Below, piece by piece: positions 37,982 through 46,750 of a DNA stretch of 64,000 bases. Source of the DNA: Synechococcus sp. CC9902 (GTDB lineage: Bacteria; Cyanobacteriota; Cyanobacteriia; PCC-6307; Cyanobiaceae). The first letter of the stretch is position 1; each line of letters opens with the position of its first letter. Below the pieces are notes generated by a model, which was not told the origin of the DNA, ran no database searches, and saw only the letters and a program-made list of their open reading frames with translations. The stretch covers positions 2,046,001-2,110,000 of the forward strand of contig NC_007513.1 of NCBI RefSeq assembly GCF_000012505.1, in the 5' to 3' direction. A program made the position numbers and the translations under genes.

Positions 37982-38019
37982 GTTCGGTTTCAACGACAAC
38001 TGAGGAGTAGCAACCGAAC
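37982..38019. promoter_or_regulatory. Dyad upstream of the hsp20 gene
   Basis: GTTCGGTT (37982-37989) pairs with AACCGAAC (38012-38019) across 22 bases that include TGAGGAGTA. It begins 4 bases after the MEKHLA stop and lies 126 bases before the heat-shock gene. No T run follows, so it is more likely an operator or an mRNA structure than a terminator. Confidence 0.35.
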
Positions 38020-38144
38020 TAAGTCGTATAGACCGAATCAAATCAGACGGTTCTTACGCTCCTCCTTCTCATCAAGACCACGCAGATTGCTGTGGCGGGC
38101 AAACAACCAAGTCCGCAGATGTTCAACTCTTCGGACCAACAATC

Positions 38145-38537
38145 ATGATCACTCTTCGTCAATCACCCTTCGAACTTTTCGAACTACTAGAGCAACAAGT
38201 AGCAACCGCCGAGCGCGTGCCCCACGCCGAAATCCTGGAAGCCGAATCCACTTACACCGTACGCTTGGAACTGCCTGGCGTGGACCACGACTCGATCGAC
38301 ATCAAGGCCACAGATCGCAATCTTGTGATCAGTGCAGAACGCCCTTCCACCCCAGACGACGACAGTCTTTCCCCAGTACTCAGCGAATTCCGCACTGGCA
38401 CTTGGAGCCGTAGCTTCCGTTTCCCCCATAGCCTCAACAGAGAGCAACTGAAGGCCAGCTATCGCGACGGCATTCTTGAGATCACCGCCGGGAAAGCAAT
38501 CGAGCACACCAGCGTGTCGGTGCATATCGAAAAGTGA
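38145..38537 (+). CDS. Small heat-shock protein, Hsp20/alpha-crystallin family
   Basis: This 130-aa ATP-independent chaperone holds unfolding proteins under heat and light stress; a cyanobacterial form also protects thylakoid membranes. The alpha-crystallin domain is clear: TYTVRLELPGVDHDSIDIKA, RNLVISAERP, WSRSFRFPHSLNREQLKASY, and the A-x-x-x-G-x-L-type end DGILEITAGKA. The short N-terminal arm starts MITLRQSPFELFELLEQQ. The C-terminal I-x-I-like anchor is replaced by TSVSVHIEK. It has a 167-base leader, and a terminator follows. A thermosensor in the leader is possible but not shown. Confidence 0.93.
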   Translation: MITLRQSPFELFELLEQQVATAERVPHAEILEAESTYTVRLELPGVDHDSIDIKATDRNLVISAERPSTPDDDSLSPVLSEFRTGTWSRSFRFPHSLNREQLKASYRDGILEITAGKAIEHTSVSVHIEK

Positions 38538-38633
38538 TTTTAAGGATCAATCTATGAAGATCAAAGGCTGACCTTCACGACCTAAGACGACTCCGTCTTC
38601 ACCACAGGAAACGCACCAAAATGAACGGATCCC

Positions 38634-38656
38634 ACCCCCGCTTCCACGGGGGTTTT
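38634..38656. terminator. Terminator between hsp20 and the NRAMP gene
   Basis: ACCCCCG-CTTCCA-CGGGGGT forms a stem with a T run after it on the plus strand, about 97 bases past the hsp20 stop. The two flanking genes converge. The left side lacks a strong A run, so it mainly serves hsp20. Confidence 0.75.
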
Positions 38657-38687
38657 TAATTGGATCCATACCTAAATCAATTGGGTG

Positions 38688-39986
38688 TTATGAGGCACCA
38701 ACCCCAAAAAAGGCACTCGCCACAAACAACAGACTGAAAACAAGAAAGAACAGCAAGCCAAACCAACACAAGCCGCGCATCACCGGGCCATAACGATGCT
38801 CAACCGGAACCAGACTGCTGTTGATCGTGTCCATCGCCATCCAGGCGAACAAAGGAGCGGAAAGGAAACTGCCGGTCATCGCGCCGAACACGAAGTCCTT
38901 CACACCAATGCCGCCGCTTTTTGCCACCACCAAGGCCACAACCGCAACCAGCAGGTGAATCACCACCCACAACTGAAAACGACGACGCTGCGGACCCGGA
39001 GCTGCATCGCCGCTGTCTTGGCCAGTCAAAAGGCCCTGAATCGCTCCGATGCTGCGGGGGTAGGCGTCGAGGCAGGTAATCGTGGTGCTGAACATCGCCG
39101 AGAACGCAGCTGGAATGATCACCCAAGCCGCCCAACCACCCATGGCTGCGGTGTAGAGCTTGATCAGCTTCTGGGCAAAGGACACCCCGCTGCCGGCAAG
39201 CATTCCATCGCCTGTGCCATACATCGTGTAGGCGCCAAGCGTGATGAAAAACAAGGCCGTCACCACCGTGACGCCATAGCCAAGGTTGAAGTCGAATTCC
39301 GCTTCCGCAGGGCTAGCGGTGTGCTCAGTGTCGCGAGCACGGGAAAACATCCACAGCGATGGCCACACACACATCTCCACCGGTCCTGGCATCCAACCCA
39401 TCAAGGGGATCAGAAACGCCAAATTCGCCAGCGTCCACGGGCTGGGATCTGTTGCAACCCAACTTGCAGCCACGTCACCAACAGGGCCGCGAATCAGCAA
39501 CGACACCGCCGCTACACCTGTGAGAAGCGTGAGCAAGGCCACCAACAGCTTGGACAAACGATCCAGAGCTTTGTAATGACCCAGCAACAAAATCAGTCCA
39601 CTCACCACCAGCACACCGATCGAGAGGCCATAGGGATCCCACCCCGTTAAACCAGGCACATTGGTGAGCAACAGACCAGCCACGAAGCTCACAGCCGCGA
39701 TCGTGGCCGTACCGGTGACCAAACTCACCAGGAGATAAAGGGGGAGATAGGCCTTATTGCGCCGCTGGAATCCTTCCAACAACGACAGCCCCGTCGCAGC
39801 AGTAAACCGCGTCCCCACTCGCAAGAACGGGTACTTGATCAAATTGATCAGCAGAATCAACAGCACCAGCGCAAAGCCAAACCGCGCTCCTGCTGTGGTG
39901 GACGACATGAGGTGAGATCCACCAATACAGGCACCGGCCAGCAAAATCCCCGGACCAATGCTCTGACGCAGCGTCGATGACGCCAT
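38688..39986 (-). CDS. Divergent NRAMP-family membrane transporter
   Basis: The protein has about 432 aa from the ATG at 39986 and 11 or so membrane helices. Order and spacing follow the NRAMP fold: helix 1 reads IGPGILLAGACIGGSHLMSS, and helix 6 contains LIPLMGWMPGPVEMCVWPS. In classical Mn/Fe transporters helix 1 has Asp-Pro-Gly-Asn and helix 6 Met-Pro-His; here the first is GGSH and the second MPG, so the metal ligands are changed. It is probably a transporter of another substrate or an Nramp-related magnesium or other carrier. The open frame extends 28 polar codons upstream to 40070, where its ATG would overlap the flv3 ATG. Confidence 0.75.
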   Translation of the reverse strand: MASSTLRQSIGPGILLAGACIGGSHLMSSTTAGARFGFALVLLILLINLIKYPFLRVGTRFTAATGLSLLEGFQRRNKAYLPLYLLVSLVTGTATIAAVSFVAGLLLTNVPGLTGWDPYGLSIGVLVVSGLILLLGHYKALDRLSKLLVALLTLLTGVAAVSLLIRGPVGDVAASWVATDPSPWTLANLAFLIPLMGWMPGPVEMCVWPSLWMFSRARDTEHTASPAEAEFDFNLGYGVTVVTALFFITLGAYTMYGTGDGMLAGSGVSFAQKLIKLYTAAMGGWAAWVIIPAAFSAMFSTTITCLDAYPRSIGAIQGLLTGQDSGDAAPGPQRRRFQLWVVIHLLVAVVALVVAKSGGIGVKDFVFGAMTGSFLSAPLFAWMAMDTINSSLVPVEHRYGPVMRGLCWFGLLFFLVFSLLFVASAFFGVGAS

Positions 39987-40068
39987 AAAGAACAAGCGAT
40001 TTCTGCCATCTTCTGCGTCATCGGAGCCAACGGCCTTCTTAGAGTTGAAATCCGTCACGGTCGGTTTC

Positions 40069-41817
40069 ATGGTTGTTGCCCCTACCGCACAGCGCTTGAG
40101 CCTTCAGTGCGAAGCGATTGCCTCGGATACAACCACGATTCGATCCCTCGACTGGGAACGCAGCCGTTTTGATATCGAGTTCGGCCTACGCAACGGCACC
40201 ACTTACAACTCCTTTCTGGTTCGTGGTGAGCGCACCGCTCTGATCGACAGCAGCCACGCCAAATTCCGAGACAGCTGGATTCCGTTGCTGAAGGATCAAA
40301 TCGATCCCGCTTCGATCGATGTACTGATCGTGAGCCATACCGAGCCGGATCATTCAGGCCTAATTGGTGACCTTCTCGACCTCAACCCTGAAATTGAAAT
40401 TGTTGGATCGAAAGTAGCGATCCAATTTTTGCAAGACCAAGTGCACCGTCCGTTCCGATCCCGAGCGGTGAAGAGCGGAGAGGAGCTGGACTTGGGCACC
40501 AATCCAGAGAGCGGTGTTCAACACCGCTTTGAATTTCTCAGTGCCCCCAACCTGCACTGGCCCGACACAATTTTTTCCTTCGACCACGGCACCGGCATCC
40601 TCTACACCTGTGATGCATTTGGCCTTCATTACTGCTCTGAGGAACTGTTCGACAGTGATCCCGGTGCGATCGCTCCAGACTTCCGCTTCTACTACGACTG
40701 CTTAATGGGCCCGAACGCCCGCAGTGTTTTGCAGGCGTTGAAACGCATGGATTCCCTGCCGGAGATCAACACGGTTGCTGTTGGCCATGGCCCTCTCTTG
40801 CGCCATCACCTCAGCCACTGGCTCAACGATTACCGCGAGTGGAGTGGCCAGCGCAGCAAGGGTGAAAGCTATGCCGCGGTTTGTTACCTCAGCCAATACG
40901 GCTTCTCTGATCGCATTAGCCAGGCCATTGCCCATGGCATTGGCAAAGCCGACGCTCAAGTGCAGTTAGTGGATTTACGCGCCACCGATCCTCAGGAACT
41001 CACAGCTTTGGTGGGTGAGGCCAAGGCCGTAGTGGTGCCGACATGGCCCGAAGAACCCGAAGCTGATGTGCAAGCCGCGATTGGCACTCTTCTTGCCGCC
41101 TTACACCCCAAACAACTCGTTGGCGTATACGACGCTTTCGGCGGCAATGACGAACCGATCGACGCCGTTGCAGACCAACTCCGCAGCCAAGGCCAAAAAC
41201 AAGCCTTTGCCCCACTGCGTATCCGTCAGCTACCACAAGGCAGCGACTACCAGCGCTGCGAAGAATCAGGCACCGACCTCGGCCAACTGCTGACCAAGGA
41301 AAAAACCATTGCGGCGATGAAAAGCCTGGATGGCGATCTCGATAAGGCCCTAGGCCGGGTGAGTGGTGGCCTTTATGTGGTGACAGCAAGCCAAGGATCT
41401 GGCGAGTCCCAGCGACGCAGCGCCATGGTGGCCAGCTGGGTGAGCCAGGCCAGCTTCAGCCCTCCCGGGCTCACCGTTGCCGTCGCCAAAGACCGAGCGA
41501 TTGAAGCCCTCATGCAAGTGGGAGATCGCTTCGTTCTCAACGTCTTGCGCGACGACAACCACCAACCGCTGCTCCGTCATTTCCTGAAGCGGTTCCCCCC
41601 CGGCGCCGATCGGTTTGCGGGCGTGTCGGTGTTGGATGACGTTGCCGATGGAGGCCCTGTGCTGAGCGATGCCCTGGCTTTCTTGGGCTGCCGCGTTGAA
41701 CAACGCATGGAGGGCCCCGACCACTGGATTATTTACGCCGTCGTGGAACAGGGCAATGTGGCCGATGCCGACGGAAGCACCGCTGTTCATCACCGAAAAG
41801 TGGGCAATCACTACTGA
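40069..41817 (+). CDS. flv3: Flavodiiron protein, Flv3-type
   Basis: Flv1/Flv3 heterodimers use electrons after photosystem I to reduce O2 to water and so protect against fluctuating light. This 582-aa protein has a metallo-beta-lactamase-like diiron domain with intact ligands: HTEPDHSG, the His of APNLHWPD, the Asp of YTCDAFGLHYCS and the His of AVGHGPLLRHH. A flavodoxin domain (VCYLSQYGFSDRISQ) follows, then the C-terminal flavin reductase domain (MVASWVSQASFSPPGLTVAV). Intact ligands match the Flv3/Flv2 class. The ATG at 40069 was preferred over a TTG-like start eight codons earlier. Its usual partner flv1 lies 3.1 kb downstream instead of next to it. Confidence 0.92.
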   Translation: MVVAPTAQRLSLQCEAIASDTTTIRSLDWERSRFDIEFGLRNGTTYNSFLVRGERTALIDSSHAKFRDSWIPLLKDQIDPASIDVLIVSHTEPDHSGLIGDLLDLNPEIEIVGSKVAIQFLQDQVHRPFRSRAVKSGEELDLGTNPESGVQHRFEFLSAPNLHWPDTIFSFDHGTGILYTCDAFGLHYCSEELFDSDPGAIAPDFRFYYDCLMGPNARSVLQALKRMDSLPEINTVAVGHGPLLRHHLSHWLNDYREWSGQRSKGESYAAVCYLSQYGFSDRISQAIAHGIGKADAQVQLVDLRATDPQELTALVGEAKAVVVPTWPEEPEADVQAAIGTLLAALHPKQLVGVYDAFGGNDEPIDAVADQLRSQGQKQAFAPLRIRQLPQGSDYQRCEESGTDLGQLLTKEKTIAAMKSLDGDLDKALGRVSGGLYVVTASQGSGESQRRSAMVASWVSQASFSPPGLTVAVAKDRAIEALMQVGDRFVLNVLRDDNHQPLLRHFLKRFPPGADRFAGVSVLDDVADGGPVLSDALAFLGCRVEQRMEGPDHWIIYAVVEQGNVADADGSTAVHHRKVGNHY

Positions 41818-41828
41818 CACTTGCCCGA

Positions 41829-42959
41829 TTAATTCAGTGCTGCAAGGAGGTTATTGAGAGCCTTTCGAACATGGCGTTGCCGCAACAATTCACGTCGATG
41901 AATAAGCCCATCAAAACAAAAGTTCCATAAACGCTGAATTCGCCCCTCAGCCTCTTTATCGCAAAGAATGACGCCATGGGGGCTGGCTTGGAGGAAGGCT
42001 GCAGCCGACAATATATTGGTGCCGAATCCTGCTATTTGAATATTAGAGGAAGCAAAACTATTCATCATGCCGGAAGTAATCAGCTCTAGCGGAGCATGAC
42101 TGGGCAAGACTTTTATCTGAACATCGCCAACACCTCTCAACCCCAGCCGCAACAGATGCTCAATTAGCTTGAGATTCTGATAATTCTTAGGGTGAACTTG
42201 TACATACAAACAAGAATCTACGCCATTATTAGCCTTTAGATCATTAGCAAAATGCTGCACCCTGGCCAAGAAATAGTTCCAATCGTAAAACTTCTGGGAA
42301 CATTTAATTCCTCTAACTTTCCCAAAAAGCTCGAACCGAAAATACCACTTCTTCACTTTTAAATAAGGAAAACAAAGCAATGCATCACCCTCTGCAAAGA
42401 TTCTTGCGGGCCTCGAGATAGATGGCTTCTCACTCACCATGGCGGAAAAGCCTGCACAGCAGTCAAGAAAATGCTGCAGTCGCAACTTGTCAACAACTCG
42501 ATCTAGAGGAACGAGATATGAATAGTCGAGCCTCAAGCTCGGTCTCGACTCAAGTAAATGATGAATCGAGCGATGCCTCAATCGTCTCGCCTGAAAGGAA
42601 TACAGCTTGGTTTCCACACCAATCGATTCCCCCAGCTCAATCACAACATCTGGCAAACAACGCTGCAGAACTTCCCACCCGTGTTTGTGATCAACCCTTG
42701 GCAACAACAAAAGATCACAAATCAATCCTTCAGGCTCTTTGTGCAGGGCGCTGAGTTCTCCAAAGACACAGCGATGACCATCCCGTGCGGCAAGGCTTAT
42801 CAACACCTCTTCAAAAGCATGGGCGGCGTGAACATGATCCAGCCGTTCCAACGACAACATCCGTAGATCCGTTCCTGTGATGTTGCGATGCCGCAGATAG
42901 GCCAACGCGGAGAGCGTTGTAATCAGCTGCGATGCAACAACAACAACGGTCCGCGACAT
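41829..42959 (-). CDS. Putative glycosyltransferase, polysialyltransferase/GT52-like
   Basis: This 376-aa protein starts MSRTVVVVASQLITTLSALAY and looks like a two-Rossmann GT-B-type enzyme. The second half has LYVQVHPKNYQNLKLIEHLL, a dipeptide pattern (VHP) found in polysialyltransferase-like and GT52 families, then SSNIQIAGFGTNILSAAAF, resembling their donor-site Gly/Ser motif. The family call is tentative. It sits in the block between flv3 and flv1, 11 bases after the flv3 stop and on the opposite strand. Composition is more AT-rich than flv3. A role in a capsule or O-antigen is likely by family. Confidence 0.45.
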   Translation of the reverse strand: MSRTVVVVASQLITTLSALAYLRHRNITGTDLRMLSLERLDHVHAAHAFEEVLISLAARDGHRCVFGELSALHKEPEGLICDLLLLPRVDHKHGWEVLQRCLPDVVIELGESIGVETKLYSFQARRLRHRSIHHLLESRPSLRLDYSYLVPLDRVVDKLRLQHFLDCCAGFSAMVSEKPSISRPARIFAEGDALLCFPYLKVKKWYFRFELFGKVRGIKCSQKFYDWNYFLARVQHFANDLKANNGVDSCLYVQVHPKNYQNLKLIEHLLRLGLRGVGDVQIKVLPSHAPLELITSGMMNSFASSNIQIAGFGTNILSAAAFLQASPHGVILCDKEAEGRIQRLWNFCFDGLIHRRELLRQRHVRKALNNLLAALN

Positions 42960-43283
42960 GTCACAACCTGATGCAAAAATCAATCAGCATTCAAGGACAT
43001 AGGTTAAGCATTCAATAAATCTTCTAGCGCGAATCAGTCGACCCTGCACAATCAATAACTGGGAAATAAAAACCGCATGCAATCGAATCGGACCAAAATC
43101 TTTTTATCCTAGATGAAGAATTATATCTAGCTGCCTCCATACTCTTCAAATCTTTCCGAAAATGTTTCAAGACTTTCCTACAGCGAAGTAGCATATGGAT
43201 ATTAAACAAACCTCCGCAGTAAAGCTTTTAAAGCTTCCTAATAAAATATCGAACGAAGCTCCCAAGCGGCAGATATTCCAATA
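42960..43283. other. AT-rich gap between the two divergent glycosyltransferase genes
   Basis: These 324 bases hold no convincing gene. They are strongly AT-rich and must contain the promoters of both neighbours, which point away from each other. A repeat-like pair TATCCTAGATGAAG / TTATATCTAGC near 43106-43130 could be a regulator site. This is an observation only. Confidence 0.4.
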
Positions 43284-44639
43284 GTGGTGAAGCAGAAAGC
43301 CTCTACTAAGCATGCCTTGAGCAATTATCTCCAACCCCTGCAGAACACAAATCACCATAACAAAGCTACTGAATCAAAATATTATCCAAAGCGAAATATA
43401 AAGCTCATGCTATTATTTGAAAAATATTATAACAATATGTCCGCAGAGCTTGAACAGTCAAAACAAAATATCCTCTTGTCATTAAATGACGAAAATAACG
43501 TTGGCTCGATTAATGCAAAATATTATGATCCGAAGTTCTTTAAAGACGCATTTCAAAAGCAAATTTCGAACATCTCAAAAAACAGACAAATTGAAGCGAT
43601 AGATCTTTGCAATGTATATAAAAATATGTGTTTTCCTGGAGAGCGAAGCCAAGCACTGAAACCCAAAATGCATACCCATCATAATGCGCTGTGCATAAGC
43701 AAAAGATCAGCACTTTTTGATTTAAATAGTGGCGAACTTATACCAGAATCTATTTTGTACAGATTTCTTCATAAGAAGCCTAAACATTACAATGAGATCA
43801 AACCAAAAACGATCAAACGCCTAAGAAAAACTATTTATCATTCGATAGAAGAAGCATATTTTATTCCATTTTTTCCAACGGGTAACTTTGGACATTTTAT
43901 AACCGAAGCCACATCATACCTTTGGTTTGCAGCCGGAAAAGGTGGAGCGAACTTTCAACAAGTACCAATAATTTTAAGTGATAATACAGCTTTTGCTGAT
44001 AATGATATTTTTCGATATTTTTTTAAATTCTTACGCTCTAAGGGATTACGACCAATACTGAGGAGCCAGCTTCCACGACTGGTCAAGATTAAAACTGTTC
44101 ACATTCCTGACCCTACCTTAAGACTTTTAAGCCATAGTTCAACCGAGCACATAAGTACATGTAAAAATCTTGGGAAATGGATAACAGAAAATCACCAAAC
44201 AACTGAAATAACTAAAGATTCGAATATTTACATATCAAGAAGTCGACTCAAACCTAACCTCCGCAAAGTCGCTGGCGAATCCGCCTTAGAAAATGAGCTG
44301 GAAAAACTGGGCTGGAAGATTGTTCATCCTGAAAGTCTTCCCTTAAGCGAACAAATTCAAATATACGAATCAGCACAAAAAATATGTGGATTTGAAGGAT
44401 CTGCATTACATACACTTTCATTTTGTGCTAAAGATAAAATGAAAATAATTCTTCTTGGCAATAGGCCCCCAGCAGACTATTTCATGCAATTTTATGCTCA
44501 AAATGCATCGGGGTACTTTATTTCTTGTACATCTAAGATAGTCAGCAATGATGCCGATATACGCGATCGTGACATGCAAGAGCAGATAATTGTCGATACT
44601 AATAACCTGGCCAAGCAAATTCATCTGATATCAATATGA
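43284..44639 (+). CDS. Glycosyltransferase family 61 (DUF563) protein
   Basis: This protein of up to 451 aa carries a GT61 domain. Diagnostic segments are FFPTGNFGHFITEATSYLWF, SRSRLKPNLRKVAGESALEN, LEKLGWKIVHPESLPLSEQI and KICGFEGSALHTLSFC, the last being the usual G-x-x-G-S-x-L donor-site motif. GT61 enzymes transfer xylose, GlcNAc or other sugars to protein or polysaccharide. The start is uncertain: a GTG at 43284 and an ATG at 43407 both work. Codon usage is very AT-rich, unlike flv3 and flv1 on each side, a strong sign of horizontal transfer. Confidence 0.75.
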   Translation: MVKQKASTKHALSNYLQPLQNTNHHNKATESKYYPKRNIKLMLLFEKYYNNMSAELEQSKQNILLSLNDENNVGSINAKYYDPKFFKDAFQKQISNISKNRQIEAIDLCNVYKNMCFPGERSQALKPKMHTHHNALCISKRSALFDLNSGELIPESILYRFLHKKPKHYNEIKPKTIKRLRKTIYHSIEEAYFIPFFPTGNFGHFITEATSYLWFAAGKGGANFQQVPIILSDNTAFADNDIFRYFFKFLRSKGLRPILRSQLPRLVKIKTVHIPDPTLRLLSHSSTEHISTCKNLGKWITENHQTTEITKDSNIYISRSRLKPNLRKVAGESALENELEKLGWKIVHPESLPLSEQIQIYESAQKICGFEGSALHTLSFCAKDKMKIILLGNRPPADYFMQFYAQNASGYFISCTSKIVSNDADIRDRDMQEQIIVDTNNLAKQIHLISI

Positions 44640-44891
44640 AGCTCTTCGGCTTACACTTAATCGCTCATAAATTTACTTGCCAAGTAATAATGAGCCCTTT
44701 TCAGCTTATGGCTTAAAAAGTCTTAAAAAGCAACATATTGCTTGCCGCGAAACTGATTAATGTAATCGAATCATGCCTGTTAATAAAATCAATTACCAAA
44801 TCAAGAGATCTAATAAAATATTTTTTTGAAAAACTATTCAACAAACAATTGTCTTACCCACAACTAGATTAGAGGCTCATCAGGGAAGCGC

Positions 44892-46688
44892 GTGGTGAGC
44901 ACTGCTGCAGGACGTCGCACAATTCAATTACCCATCGACACCGGCGTGCTTTGTCTCAGGGGGCTGAGCCCTGAGCGTCATCGCTTTGAACTGGAGTACG
45001 CCTTAGAGCGCGGCAGTACCGCCAACAGCGTGCTGTTCGAAGCCGCAGATGGAGCCACTGCCGTACTCGTCCACCCACCAGGGGCGGCCTATAGCTCCGT
45101 GTTCTTGCCGCAGCTCAACACCCTGCTGGACGACGTGGAACAACCACTTCTGGTGGTGGTAGGCCACGTGAACCCGAACCGGATTGCTCTGCTGCGCAGC
45201 CTGGCTGAGATTTACCCCAAGCTCGAGCTGATTGCCTCGAATCCAGGCGCAAAGTTGCTCGAAGAGCTCTGGAGCCAACGCAAACCCGCAGCTCCCGGTG
45301 ACGAATCCGAGCAACCGCCACTGCCACCGCTGCCACCCCTTCGGGTGATTCGACAAGAGCAGAGTCTGGCTCTCGCCCACAATCGCAACCTGCTGCTGCT
45401 TCCCGCTCCAACGCCCCGCTGGCCCGGCGGACTGCTGGCCTTCGAGGACACTCTCGGCCTTTTGATGAGCGGGAAATTTTTCGGCGCCCACCTGTGTACA
45501 GACACATGGGCCGAGGCGAACCGCAGCAGCACTGAGGAGGAGCGACGTCATTTTTATGACTGTTTGATGGCTCCGATGGCGCGCCAAGTGGACGGCATCG
45601 TGGAACGCCTCGAGGAGCTGGACATCCGCACCTTGGTGCCTGGTCACGGGCCTGCGATTGAAGCGAGCTGGCGCAGCTTGTTAAACGATTACCGCCGGTG
45701 GGGAGAAGGGCAAAACAAGGCCAGCCTCAACGTGGCTTTGCTATTCGCCAGCGCCTATGGCAACACGGCAGCGATCGCGGATGCCCTGGCCCAAGGCGTG
45801 AACCGCACCGGCATTCGTGTGAACAGCCTCAATTGTGAGTTCACCCCTGCCGATGAACTGGTGAACACCATTAAAGAAGCTGATGCGATTTTGATCGGCT
45901 CCCCCACCCTCGGGGGGCACGCACCAACCCCAATCGTGTCAGCACTCGGAACACTCTTGGCAGAAGGAGACCGCAACAAGCCAGTTGGAGTGTTTGGAAG
46001 CTATGGCTGGAGTGGAGAGGCGGTCGACCTGCTGGAAACCAAGCTCCGCGATGGCGGCTTCAGTTTTGGGTTCGATCCCATTCGGGTGAAATTCAGCCCC
46101 GACACCGCGAAAGTGAAGGAACTGGAGGAAACCGGAACACGCTTTGGACGCCAACTGCTCAACGCTCAGAAACGCGCTCAACGCCGCAGTGCGGGTGGGC
46201 TCAGCGAAAGCCGAAGCGATCCAGCCGTTTTGGCCCTCGGACGGGTGTTGGGATCGCTGTGCGTCTTAACGACTCAAAAAGGTGATCTCAGCGGTGCCAT
46301 GGTGGCCAGTTGGGTGAGCCAGGCCAGCTTCACACCACCTGGAATCACCGTGGCCGTGGCCAAGGATCGAGCTGTCGAAGCTCTGCTGCACAAAGGCGAC
46401 TGTTTCGCTCTCAATGTTTTGGCAGATGGACGGGAGAGCGGCCTGATGAAGCAATTTCTACAACCATTCGAACCGGGGGCGAATCGCTTCGCGGGCCTCG
46501 AACTAGAAACCAGCCCAGGTGATCAGCCGCTCCTACCGGAAGCCTTGGCTTGGCTGGAAGGCAGCGTGAAACAACGCATGGAATGTGGCGACCATTGGCT
46601 GATCTACGCCGAGGTGAACCATGGAGGCCTCTTCGATGCTGAAGGCCAAACAGCGATCCACCATCGGCGCAGCGGGGCCAACTACTGA
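44892..46688 (+). CDS. flv1: Flavodiiron protein, Flv1-type
   Basis: This 598-aa partner of Flv3 has the same domain order: lactamase-like, flavodoxin (LNVALLFASAYGNTAAIAD) and flavin reductase (MVASWVSQASFTPPGITVAV). The diiron ligands are lost: the position of HxExDH reads GHVNPNRIA, and the Asp/His sites are changed too. That is the hallmark of Flv1/Flv4, which do not bind the canonical diiron centre and work as heterodimers. Its start is a GTG at 44892 or the next GTG codon. The 252-base gap before it is AT-rich. Confidence 0.92.
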   Translation: MVSTAAGRRTIQLPIDTGVLCLRGLSPERHRFELEYALERGSTANSVLFEAADGATAVLVHPPGAAYSSVFLPQLNTLLDDVEQPLLVVVGHVNPNRIALLRSLAEIYPKLELIASNPGAKLLEELWSQRKPAAPGDESEQPPLPPLPPLRVIRQEQSLALAHNRNLLLLPAPTPRWPGGLLAFEDTLGLLMSGKFFGAHLCTDTWAEANRSSTEEERRHFYDCLMAPMARQVDGIVERLEELDIRTLVPGHGPAIEASWRSLLNDYRRWGEGQNKASLNVALLFASAYGNTAAIADALAQGVNRTGIRVNSLNCEFTPADELVNTIKEADAILIGSPTLGGHAPTPIVSALGTLLAEGDRNKPVGVFGSYGWSGEAVDLLETKLRDGGFSFGFDPIRVKFSPDTAKVKELEETGTRFGRQLLNAQKRAQRRSAGGLSESRSDPAVLALGRVLGSLCVLTTQKGDLSGAMVASWVSQASFTPPGITVAVAKDRAVEALLHKGDCFALNVLADGRESGLMKQFLQPFEPGANRFAGLELETSPGDQPLLPEALAWLEGSVKQRMECGDHWLIYAEVNHGGLFDAEGQTAIHHRRSGANY

Positions 46689-46698
46689 ACCCAAAGCG

Positions 46699-46728
46699 AA
46701 CTCATAACGGGTATGAGTTGCTATAGAG
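46699..46728 (+). promoter_or_regulatory. Dyad operator with a -10-like element before rubrerythrin
   Basis: AACTCATA (46699-46706) and TATGAGTT (46712-46719) form a perfect 8-bp inverted repeat with a 5-base spacer, centred 10 bases after the flv1 stop. A TATAGA-type -10 element begins at 46722. A symmetric site placed on the promoter of an oxidative-stress gene suggests a redox- or metal-sensing repressor. Which family binds it is not known. Confidence 0.6.
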
Positions 46729-46750
46729 TCATTTGATACGCCGAAATGCA

